Assembly (NCBI GenBank): GCA_023421395.1
Contig: JAEZTL010000008.1
Span: 1-64,000, forward strand
Source: Bacillota bacterium
GTDB taxonomy: Bacteria > Bacillota > Clostridia > Christensenellales > Aristaeellaceae
Length of the DNA stretch: 64,000 nucleotides
Direction of reading: 5' to 3'
The notes beneath the pieces were generated by a model. The model made no database searches and was not told the origin of the DNA. It was given only the letters and a program-made list of their open reading frames with translations. This document shows, piece after piece, positions 50,049 to 57,301 of this stretch. The position numbers and the translations under genes are program-made. Position 1 is the first letter of the stretch. Every line of letters starts with the position of its first letter.

Positions 50049-51347
50049 TCAGCGGTAGGCGTCGAACCGGAAGCGAAAGGGCGGGTGTTCGGCGTAGCTG
50101 ACAATCGCCTCGCCCAGCCGGAGCCGCGTCAGATCCCAGTCCTCCGCCACGTAGGCGTCGCTGAGCTGCTCCACCACGCCGCGGGTTCGGACGGCGGATT
50201 CAAAGGTGAACACCCGGGTGTTTCGGCCCAGCATCTGCTTGACGTACTCGCGGGACGACGGGTCGTTCGGCCGAAAGCTGATCAGGGTGCCGAAGCCGGA
50301 CAGAATGCTCCGCGCCCGGTTTTCGCCGTAGGCGTCGTAGACCTGCTCCACGTTCTGCACGCCCGCGATGAACTTCGCGCCCAGGCCGCGCCCGAAGTTG
50401 ACGCCGTCGTCCACGTGGGCCAGATGGGGCAGCAGCCGGAATTCGTCGATGATGAAGTAGACGTTTCCCTCGTCCGCGGAGCGGCAAAGCGCCTCCTTGA
50501 TCGCAAGGTCAAACAACAATTGGTAGATGGGTGTGAGCATGTGGCCGATGCCCAGGTCGTACTCCACGAACACCACCACGCCACCCTTTTCCCGCACGAT
50601 CCTTCGCATGGAGAGCCGCCCCTGCCGGGCGAAATTGCCCACCAGGATTTCCCGCGCCGCCTGCTGCAGCTCCGCTACCACGCCCAGCGTCTGCCCGGAG
50701 GTGGGATCGGCGATGTAGGATTTGAGCGCCCGGAGGTCCGGATGCGCGCCCAGGATGCGCAGCATGGCCTCCACGCTGAAGCTGTCCAGCATCTCCCGAA
50801 GGCCCTGGTTGTTTTGCATGCCTTTCAGATGATCCGAGCGGACGAGGTGCAGAAGCAGCGCCGTCAGAAGGTCCTTCGCGGCGTTGGGGAAGAAGGGCTG
50901 GTGGGTGTTTTCAATCTGCCGCGCGAAGATGGTTTTGGAGATTTCCAGCGCGTTTTCCACGACGCGGTCATCCACCGAAATCTCCTGAAAGACGTTCCAG
51001 TAGTCGGCCGAGGCGCGGCCGGTGGCGCGCCTGTCGTTGCTGATGACGACATCCCCCGGACGGTAGAACCGGGCGTGGTAATCGCCCTTGGTATCGAAGA
51101 TGATCATCACATCCCGCGCCGTCATCTGTGCGCGCAGCTGGCGGATCAGGTGGTAAAACGCGTTGGTCTTGCCGGTGCCGATCCCGCCCAGGAGCAGCAG
51201 ATGCTTGCTGAGCTGATCCATTCCCAGCGGCCATTGCATGGGCTGCCCCGTCGCGCTGACGCCCTTGAGCGCGAAGCGTGCGGCGGGATCCTGCCAGGGG
51301 AGGGCGGACTGGATCTCGTTGCCCTGGAACACCTTTTCGGATTGCAT
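50049..51347 (-). CDS. VirD4/TraD/TrwB-like DNA-translocase ATPase
   Basis: 432 residues. RecA-type ATPase of the type IV coupling protein group: Walker A GGIGTGKT (54-61), MIIFDTKGDY (81-90) as in TraD/TrwB, Walker B VYFIIDE (296-302) and the later sensor region GLGAKFIAGVQNVEQVYDAYG. No N-terminal membrane helices are visible, unlike true conjugative coupling proteins, so it may be a soluble hexameric pump. No relaxase or secretion-channel gene is present. ATG after gaggaggatcgcgg; 12 nt from the nuclease-like gene. Probably moves or clears DNA for that partner. Confidence 0.88.
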   Translation of the reverse strand: MQSEKVFQGNEIQSALPWQDPAARFALKGVSATGQPMQWPLGMDQLSKHLLLLGGIGTGKTNAFYHLIRQLRAQMTARDVMIIFDTKGDYHARFYRPGDVVISNDRRATGRASADYWNVFQEISVDDRVVENALEISKTIFARQIENTHQPFFPNAAKDLLTALLLHLVRSDHLKGMQNNQGLREMLDSFSVEAMLRILGAHPDLRALKSYIADPTSGQTLGVVAELQQAAREILVGNFARQGRLSMRRIVREKGGVVVFVEYDLGIGHMLTPIYQLLFDLAIKEALCRSADEGNVYFIIDEFRLLPHLAHVDDGVNFGRGLGAKFIAGVQNVEQVYDAYGENRARSILSGFGTLISFRPNDPSSREYVKQMLGRNTRVFTFESAVRTRGVVEQLSDAYVAEDWDLTRLRLGEAIVSYAEHPPFRFRFDAYR

Positions 51348-51359
51348 CCGCGATCCTCC

Positions 51360-53462
51360 TCATTCGCCGAGCGACGGCGCTTCATTCTGTTCCTGGCCGG
51401 GCCTCGCGAAGGATTCCTCTTGGGTTTTCCCGGGCGCGGCCTTCTCCATCGCGGCCTTTTCCTCGCGGGCGCCGTCTTGTTCGGGCGCGGCCTTCTCCAT
51501 CGCGCCCTTTTCCCCGCGGGCGCCGTCTTGTTCGGGCGCGGCCTTTTCCATCGCGTCCTTTTCCTCGCGGGCGCCGTCTTGTTCGGGCGCGGCCTTTTCC
51601 ATCGCGGCCTTTTCCTCGCGGGCGCCGTCTTGTTCGGGCGCGGCCTTTTCCATCGCGCCCTTTTCCCCGCGGGCCATGGCTTCTTCGGCCTGTTTCATCA
51701 CGGCGCCGGCCGCGGCCGCCTCGGGTCCGGCCACCGCTTCGACGCCCTTTTCGGCGATGGCTCCTGCCTTTTCCGCCGCGGATTCTTCCGGACCGGCGGA
51801 GGTTTCGCCAAGGCCTTTCATGACGGCGTCCCTTCGCTCCAGTTGCGTTTGCGCGTTGACCGCGCCTTTCTCGCCGCGCGCCAGCGCGTCCTGCCAAGCC
51901 TGGCCCTGCGCGCGATACTGGTCATAGAAGAGCGAAACCTTCGCTTCGGCCGCTTCGTTTTTCTCAAAGGACGAATCGCCGCGCGCGTAGGCTTCGTGCT
52001 TGGCGCGCAGATAGTCGATGTTGCGCAGGGTGTCGGGATTGGGGGCTGAGCCGCCGGCCTCTTTCAGCGACGCGCCCGCCTGGTCGATGTTGAAATCCCT
52101 CGAATCCGCCCGGGAGCGCTCCTCCGCCGTAGCGGGTTTTCCCTGACCCTCGGCGAGGCTGCGCTCGTGCATCCGAACCAACAGCTGGTCGTACTGCTCC
52201 TGGATTTCGGCGCCCTTGAAGCGCGCCGCGGCCTCTTCATCCGTGAGCGCCCGGTTTTGGGTTCCGAGCACTTCGGTTTCCATCAGGCGGCCCGACCGCT
52301 CCTGTTCTTGGGAATCGGGGATCAGGATCTGCGTGAGGGGCGCCTCGCCGTCCCGCGGGACGCCGTAGGCCGTGTTGTTGACTGCGGGGGCCCGGATCGC
52401 CTGCACCTCCGCGCTGTTGACGGTCACAATCCGCGCGTCCGGCATATAGGAGGTATTCAGGTCCACGCCGGTATAGGGCGCTATCTGCGCGGCTTGGGAA
52501 AACGCGCGGGCATCCACCGTTTTGGTGGCGGGATCGTACAGCCCCCGCTTCACGGCGTCCTCTTCAAGGACGAAATAGTCGCCCTTTGCCCCATCCTTCA
52601 GCGAGCACAGCTGGATCAGCCGCGTGCCCTTCTCGAGGGGTTCGGGCTCCGTCCAGCCGTAATCGGCGGTATACCTGCCCCAGCCGCATTGGGGATGCCG
52701 GAGCAGGATCTCTCGGGCGCTTTCGGGCGCGCGCTCGCCGAGGGTGGGTGGATCGCGCCGCATGGATTCCAGGAGGGCCTGCCGCTGGGACTCGGTCAGG
52801 CGCTTTAGGTCGATCTCCGCCATGTGGGTTTCCATCGCGCCCTCGATCAGCCGCTGCGGCGTTCGGGTGGGCGCGAGACCGCGCGCGGCGAGGTAATCGC
52901 GCTGGAATTTCCCGCTCTCGTAGGCCTCGCCGCCCTCGACCCGCTCCCGGACGTACCGGGTGTAGGCCAGGGCGCTGTCGGTGACGCCCATCTGCTTTTC
53001 TTCGCTGTGGATCACGCCGTAGGCGTAATGGATGGGCGCGGGCAGCGCCACCGCCTGGCCGTCCTGCCCGATGTGGTGGTGCTGCAGCTGCTCGCCCAGA
53101 AACGGCCGGTACTGCGGGTACTTTTGCGCCCATTGCTCGTCGACGAAGACCGCGCCGCGAACCTTACCGCCGACGACGGCCGCGCGGTTTGCCTCGCCCG
53201 TAAACAACTCCGGGTCCCGCTCGTACAGCGCCTGGAAGTACCGGTCCGCGCTTTCCTCCCAGCCCAGGCTGTTCTTCGGGCCGGAACCCTTGCCCACGAA
53301 ATTCATGTCCACGATGAGCTCTTCCGGGTGGATGGGCAGATAGGTCACCAGCCGATGCGCCCCGGGGTTTCTGACCGGACTTTTGTTGATGACGCTCATC
53401 GCCACATGCGCCATTTCGCCGATGTCCCGATCGGCGTAGGCGACGCAGACGCGGCCGCTCAC
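51360..53462 (-). CDS. 700-residue protein with HNH/EndoVII-like histidine motif and repeat tail
   Basis: GTG start after ctggaggtgcctaa, overlapping the previous stop (GTGA). Residues 1-125 are not recognised. Residues 126-155 contain LQHHHIGQDGQAVALP, then IHYAYGVIH: His128-130, His145 and His152, spaced as in LHH/WHH nucleases of the HNH/EndoVII superfamily. Residues about 160-450 hold no known domain. The C-terminal 250 residues are Ala/Glu/Lys-rich and include five 17-residue repeats (about 595-678), likely a long helix or flexible arm. No signal peptide or membrane helix. The best inference is a DNA- or RNA-cutting effector working with the adjacent translocase; this rests on motif recognition only. 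Confidence 0.62.
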   Translation of the reverse strand: MSGRVCVAYADRDIGEMAHVAMSVINKSPVRNPGAHRLVTYLPIHPEELIVDMNFVGKGSGPKNSLGWEESADRYFQALYERDPELFTGEANRAAVVGGKVRGAVFVDEQWAQKYPQYRPFLGEQLQHHHIGQDGQAVALPAPIHYAYGVIHSEEKQMGVTDSALAYTRYVRERVEGGEAYESGKFQRDYLAARGLAPTRTPQRLIEGAMETHMAEIDLKRLTESQRQALLESMRRDPPTLGERAPESAREILLRHPQCGWGRYTADYGWTEPEPLEKGTRLIQLCSLKDGAKGDYFVLEEDAVKRGLYDPATKTVDARAFSQAAQIAPYTGVDLNTSYMPDARIVTVNSAEVQAIRAPAVNNTAYGVPRDGEAPLTQILIPDSQEQERSGRLMETEVLGTQNRALTDEEAAARFKGAEIQEQYDQLLVRMHERSLAEGQGKPATAEERSRADSRDFNIDQAGASLKEAGGSAPNPDTLRNIDYLRAKHEAYARGDSSFEKNEAAEAKVSLFYDQYRAQGQAWQDALARGEKGAVNAQTQLERRDAVMKGLGETSAGPEESAAEKAGAIAEKGVEAVAGPEAAAAGAVMKQAEEAMARGEKGAMEKAAPEQDGAREEKAAMEKAAPEQDGAREEKDAMEKAAPEQDGARGEKGAMEKAAPEQDGAREEKAAMEKAAPGKTQEESFARPGQEQNEAPSLGE
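51430..51675 (-). repeat. Five in-frame 51-bp tandem repeats
   Basis: Unit length 51 bp (starts near 51430, 51481, 51532, 51583, 51634), encoding variants of AREEKAAMEKAAPEQDG. Units differ by a few bases (AREEK or ARGEK, KAAM or KGAM or KDAM). Charged helix repeat in the tail of the nuclease-like protein, expected to vary in copy number between strains. Confidence 0.88.
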
Positions 53463-54007
53463 TTAGGCACCTCCAGGCGCGCGCCCTGGAGGAATCTGTC
53501 CAGCGTCCAGAGGGTGCGCATCAGGGCCTCATCCGTATAAAGGCGGACGAGGGCCACCTTCGCCGTGGCGGCGTCCGCCGCGAGAACCAGCGGCTCCCCG
53601 TCGTCCGCGGTGGCGGCGACCGTCACCGAAAACGGACGGCCGGACGCGTGCTCCCAGGCGTAGCGGCTCTCCGACAGCGCGCGCAGCGGCGGCTGGGAAA
53701 GGGTGACCGGGGGAGCCTGAAAAAGCCTGCGCTCAAACCGGAACCAGATTTCGTAGCGCCGCCAGGCCGATAGGTATTCCGCCACGGCAGGGTGGAGCGC
53801 CACGCCCCGCGCCGCGGCCCAGCCGGAGACGCCTTCCGGCGCGCCCTCAAAGGGAAGCGCGCGCCAGAAGGCATAGCCGGGCACGCGGCACCCCGGCACG
53901 AGCAGCGCCCCGTCCATGGCCGGGCGCAGCCTCGCCATGGGCAAACAGGCGCGCTCCCGCCGCCATAAATCCTCATTCTTCGAAAGGAAATCCTCCATGA
54001 ACGCCAT
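53459..54007 (-). CDS. Hypothetical protein, 182 residues
   Basis: No domain recognised. Begins MAFMEDFLSKNEDLWRRERA; rich in Trp, Arg and Ala, soluble, no signal peptide. The stop codon overlaps the GTG start of the nuclease-like gene and the start lies 3 nt after the preceding stop, with ggagggctgagcc as ribosome binding site. The tight coupling suggests a partner made in equal amounts with the large protein, for example a chaperone, immunity factor or loader. Confidence 0.72.
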   Translation of the reverse strand: MAFMEDFLSKNEDLWRRERACLPMARLRPAMDGALLVPGCRVPGYAFWRALPFEGAPEGVSGWAAARGVALHPAVAEYLSAWRRYEIWFRFERRLFQAPPVTLSQPPLRALSESRYAWEHASGRPFSVTVAATADDGEPLVLAADAATAKVALVRLYTDEALMRTLWTLDRFLQGARLEVPK

Positions 54008-54010
54008 GGC

Positions 54011-54436
54011 TCAGCCCTCCGCCGGGGATGTGTAGCGGATGGCGACGCCGTGGAGGCCGGTGTGGGGATCGGCATACAGGCCCACCTCGCCCCAAGGGAA
54101 GCTGAATGCGTGGGGCCGGAGCGCGGCGGTCAGGAAGAAGTCCTCGCCGATGCCTTGCATCAGAAGCGCCCGCTGCCGTTCCGGGCTCATTTCCTTGCCC
54201 GGGCGCAGCTCGACGCACAGCGAATCAAGCCGGCCGTCCCGAAAGGACGCCGTCGCCAGCGCGTTTGCCCCGGCAAAGTCCGCCAGCGCGCAGACGAGCG
54301 TGCCGTCGCCGACCCACCGCGCCGCGCCGCGCAGTCCTTCGGCGGCGCGGCGGACGTCCTCCGCGCGCATTCCGGCGCCGAGGGACAGCCCGTCCGCAAG
54401 GCGTACCCGCCCGGTGTGGAGATCGATCATCGCCAT
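54011..54436 (-). CDS. Hypothetical protein, 141 residues
   Basis: No domain recognised. Starts MAMIDLHTGRVRLADGLSLG and has alternating polar/hydrophobic strands (LVCALADFAGANALATASF, DSLCVELRPG, AFSFPWGEVGLYADPHTGLHG), suggesting a small beta-rich or SMI1/SUKH-like fold, which I cannot confirm. Soluble. Translationally coupled to the next gene. The ribosome binding site is weak. Confidence 0.68.
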   Translation of the reverse strand: MAMIDLHTGRVRLADGLSLGAGMRAEDVRRAAEGLRGAARWVGDGTLVCALADFAGANALATASFRDGRLDSLCVELRPGKEMSPERQRALLMQGIGEDFFLTAALRPHAFSFPWGEVGLYADPHTGLHGVAIRYTSPAEG

Positions 54437-54455
54437 ACGCCGCGCCCGCCGCCGG

Positions 54456-55145
54456 TCACACGTTCTTCCAGTAGGGGATCGCGTGGTCGCCCTTGGCCTT
54501 GATGTCCTGAATGCAGGCGCCCAGTTCCAGCATCATCGTGATCGTCTCGTCCGTGGGCACCAGCGTGAAGAGGATGCCCTGGCTGTTGGAGCTGCCGCGC
54601 ACGCCCATCACGTTGACGCTGGTGGCCAGCGCCTGGGAAGTGGTGGTGGCCATGAGGGAGAACAGGTAGCTGGGCTTGCGCGAGAAGATCACCAGCAGCG
54701 CCGCGACGCCCAGCAGCACAAACCCGAGCAGCGGGGCCCAAGCGGAATAGCGCACGCCGAAGCAGCTGAAACCCGCCACCAGAAATACCAGCGCCAGCAG
54801 CAGCTTCCAGATTTTGAAGCCCCGAACCAGCGCGTTGTTGACACCGGAAATGGTGTCGATGTTCATTTCCTGCAGCGTGTTGGTCTTGATGAAGAAGTAG
54901 TCGGAATAGGTGCGAAGCAGTACGCGCTTGTTGGTTACGTACACGATCGCCGCGCCGTTGGTGAGGCCGGACCGGCCGATCTGATACTGCCGAACCATCT
55001 GCTCGCCCTCGCTGAGCACGATTTCATTGAACTTGCGCATGAACTTGCCCGTTGAGACAGGCGGATCGACTGGGGGAATGATTCGTTTGCAGGTGCATTC
55101 CTCGATCCGCTTGCCGCATTTTCCGCAGAATTTTCTTTCCGACAT
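54456..55145 (-). CDS. Zinc-ribbon/PH-like membrane protein
   Basis: 229 residues. Short zinc knuckle CGKCGKRIEECTC at the N-terminus, then a PH-like domain (LSEGEQMVRQYQIGRSGLTNGAAIVYVTNKRVLLRTYSDYF: the bacterial PH pattern in which a strand ends in TNKRVLL), two membrane helices (WKLLLALVFLVAGFSCFGV, WAPLLGFVLLGVAALLVIFS) and a second strand-rich part. Probably a cytosol-facing membrane adaptor. ATG after gaggaggcacggcac. Confidence 0.75.
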   Translation of the reverse strand: MSERKFCGKCGKRIEECTCKRIIPPVDPPVSTGKFMRKFNEIVLSEGEQMVRQYQIGRSGLTNGAAIVYVTNKRVLLRTYSDYFFIKTNTLQEMNIDTISGVNNALVRGFKIWKLLLALVFLVAGFSCFGVRYSAWAPLLGFVLLGVAALLVIFSRKPSYLFSLMATTTSQALATSVNVMGVRGSSNSQGILFTLVPTDETITMMLELGACIQDIKAKGDHAIPYWKNV

Positions 55146-55179
55146 GTGCCGTGCCTCCTCATGCTTTCGCGTTTTCGCG

Positions 55180-56766
55180 CTATTCGATCATCGGCGATAG
55201 CTCCGAGATGCAGGCGTCCTCGTACCTGCTGCCGGGGTAGACGGTGTCGATCTGGAACAGGAACACCAGGCCCTCCGCCGGCTCGTCCAGCGTGAAGCGC
55301 TGAGCCTTGCGCTCGTCCTTGAGCGTGAAGGTCTGGATTTTCTCGCTGTCGGCGTAGATCGTCAGGCGCTTGACACGGGCGTTTCTTTTGTAGGTGTCCT
55401 TGCTCTTGCCGTAGCCGCCGTAGATGGAGAACCCCGTCAGCGTGGCGTGGCGGCTGGCGATGACGTAGAGCCCCTCCCCGGCGCCGCTGCCGGCCGCGCC
55501 CTCCGACCAGGCGGTGGCGATGTCGCCGTCAAAGGCGTTTTCCGCCCGGTAGGCGCGGTCATCGTCCAGGGTGGAGGTGGCGTCATAGTCGAGGATGAGC
55601 GGCGCGCGCTCGTCCGGATCGCCTTCGTCGGGCGCGGCTTCCTCCGCAGGGCGGATCTCCTCCGGCCCGCCGGCAGAGCCCATCGCCCCCGGATGCGCGG
55701 ACAGGGCCGAGGGATTATAGACGCCGGAATAGCGCTCGAACCAGATGTCGTACCCGGCGGTGGGATCGTAGAAGAACAGCTGTCCGCCCGCCTGATATGT
55801 GCGGGTGTACTCGCCGTCTACGGGGAAGGAGGCGAGGACGTCGCCGCTGTCCTCGTCCAGTTCGTAGACGGTCAGGAAGTCGTGGGCGGAGGGCTCGCTC
55901 AGGTACAGCCTGCCGCCGATGCGGTTCAGGTCCGACGCCTGCCGGAAGCCGTAGGCGCCCACCAGCCTCGGCGCGGCGGCGTCGCCGCCGTAGAACCAGA
56001 TTTCGTTGGCCTCCGCAACGGCCTGCCGGTCCGGGTCCTCATTGTAGCGAACGGTGTAAAGCCCGTCGTCCGCAAAGCAGATGGGCTGGTCGCCGTCGAT
56101 CCACTGCTGGGACATCAGGCGCTTGATGCGCACGCCGTTGACGCGCGCATCCATGCGGTAATCCTGCGCCGAGCCGTTGGTAAACGGGATTTCGTCCGGC
56201 GGGATGCCCATCGCGCCCCACTGCTCACGGCCCTCGGCGTCGTAAACGGCCCCCGACGCGGTGACAATGCACCCGCCCGAAAGTTGAAAGGAGGGGATCC
56301 GCCCTTCCAATTGCACGAGCACGCGCGTTCCCTGTCCGTTCATATCACAGCGGGAAATCCGGTTGGGCGCGCTCAGCCAGTAGAGGAAGCGCCCGTCGCA
56401 GCGCGGTTTGCCCATGGACTGTGCGATCAGCGTGGACGTCTGACCGGTGGCGAGGTCGTAGCGGAGGGTGGAGTACCAGCCCCGCTCGTCCAGCCAATTC
56501 TCCGGTATGGGCCCCCCTTCCGGATCGGACAGGAAATAGAGCGCCCCGTCATCTATCCACACCAGCGCGGTCGCGGTCCGGTCGAGGCAGCCGCGCCACT
56601 CGCCGGACGCCCGGTCGTACCGGAGCAGGCTCTCCTCCTCCGCAATGTGGAAGGTGTCCCTGCCGTTGGACGCGCACCACGTGCTCACGTCCGTGCCGGC
56701 CAGCGCCGGGGAGGTCAAGAGGAGCAGGCACATCAGCGCCAGGCCTGCGGCCAGTCGGAAGCGCAT
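55180..56766 (-). CDS. Secreted propeller-like protein with C-terminal NADase-type glycan-binding domain
   Basis: 528 residues. Signal peptide MRFRLAAGLALMCLLLL...PALA-G, no lipobox. Residues about 25-340 have repeated strand pairs of the kind LYFLSDPEGG, RFLYWLSAPNRISRCDMNG, LYTVRYNED and QLFFYDPTAGYDIWF, as in DUF5050-like beta-propellers. The C-terminal part (ATSTLDDDRAYRAENAFDGD, TAWSEG, GFSIYGGYGKSKDTYKRNAR) fits a discoidin-like glycan-binding domain of the NADase-type. It is the only secreted protein and first gene of the operon, and may be its outside sensor. The start is the ATG after aaaggggcccgatcc. Confidence 0.78.
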   Translation of the reverse strand: MRFRLAAGLALMCLLLLTSPALAGTDVSTWCASNGRDTFHIAEEESLLRYDRASGEWRGCLDRTATALVWIDDGALYFLSDPEGGPIPENWLDERGWYSTLRYDLATGQTSTLIAQSMGKPRCDGRFLYWLSAPNRISRCDMNGQGTRVLVQLEGRIPSFQLSGGCIVTASGAVYDAEGREQWGAMGIPPDEIPFTNGSAQDYRMDARVNGVRIKRLMSQQWIDGDQPICFADDGLYTVRYNEDPDRQAVAEANEIWFYGGDAAAPRLVGAYGFRQASDLNRIGGRLYLSEPSAHDFLTVYELDEDSGDVLASFPVDGEYTRTYQAGGQLFFYDPTAGYDIWFERYSGVYNPSALSAHPGAMGSAGGPEEIRPAEEAAPDEGDPDERAPLILDYDATSTLDDDRAYRAENAFDGDIATAWSEGAAGSGAGEGLYVIASRHATLTGFSIYGGYGKSKDTYKRNARVKRLTIYADSEKIQTFTLKDERKAQRFTLDEPAEGLVFLFQIDTVYPGSRYEDACISELSPMIE

Positions 56767-56904
56767 GGATCGGGCCCCTTTCCGCGTGGCGCCTCGCGCC
56801 GGGAACGCAGGTTCCGGCGGGAACACGCCGATATTTGGACGCGCCGCGCCGCGGCACGCCCCGAATTTGGAGGAAATTGTCAGCGACTTGAAACGATCGC
56901 GATT

Positions 56905-56933
56905 ATCATATCATTAATACGCGGAAAACGCAA
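56905..56933 (-). promoter_or_regulatory. Promoter of the 13-gene kinase/translocase operon
   Basis: On the minus strand TTGCGT (56928-56933), 17 nt, TGaTATGAT (-10 at 56905-56910 with TG extension). Leader of about 135 nt. It lies in an AT-rich island (about 56880-57000) of an otherwise GC-rich region. Confidence 0.66.
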
Positions 56934-57026
56934 TATTTCGAAGAACACCGGCCGGCGTGCGGATGAATAAAATTATCGATACAAATGCACAATCCGCGCT
57001 CCGGGCAAGGGCCGCCGCGAACATCA

Positions 57027-57273
57027 GATCCGCCGCCGGCGTACCGGCGGCGGATCCTGGGGCGTAAAAAAACCTCGACGGGTTATTTGATGCGAAAGAG
57101 AGACCCTGCGCAAGCCTGAAACCCTCAAGGGTTTTCGGCCGGCGTACCGAGGAACGGGGCGGTTTCCCCTCCCGGCATGCGCGCTGGAAAGAAGAAATCG
57201 TTCCCGCCGCACACGCCGCCGGGAACGATTGGATTCTTTGGGAGATTTGCCGGTGGCCTTGCCCGCCACCGGC
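57027..57273. repeat. Cluster of inverted repeats in 535-nt intergenic gap
   Basis: At least four hairpins: 57027-57056 (13-bp stem, loop cgta), about 57118-57136 (aaaccc/gggttt), 57196-57230 (11-bp aatcgttcccg) and 57249-57273 (9-bp gccggtggc). They follow the stop of the leftward FAD-oxidoreductase gene, as a similar cluster follows the FAH gene at 1-150. A seven-A run at 57066-57072 lies between them. No gene seen in 56934-57301. Confidence 0.6.
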
Positions 57274-57301
57274 GTGCCGCGGCGGAAGAAATCCCGGGAT
57301 T

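Noticed and set aside
51430..51675. Possible CRISPR array
   Set aside because: Units are contiguous without spacers, keep an open frame and encode a charged repeat, so they are coding tandem repeats.
50085..52049. 654-codon frame on the plus strand
   Set aside because: Antisense to the translocase and nuclease-like genes, where the motifs are in the minus strand. The GRGLFHR repeats are only the complement of the 51-bp repeats.
45293..54007. Integrative conjugative element
   Set aside because: Apart from the VirD4/TraD-like ATPase there is no relaxase, VirB4, channel gene, integrase or attachment site, and the ATPase lacks visible membrane helices.
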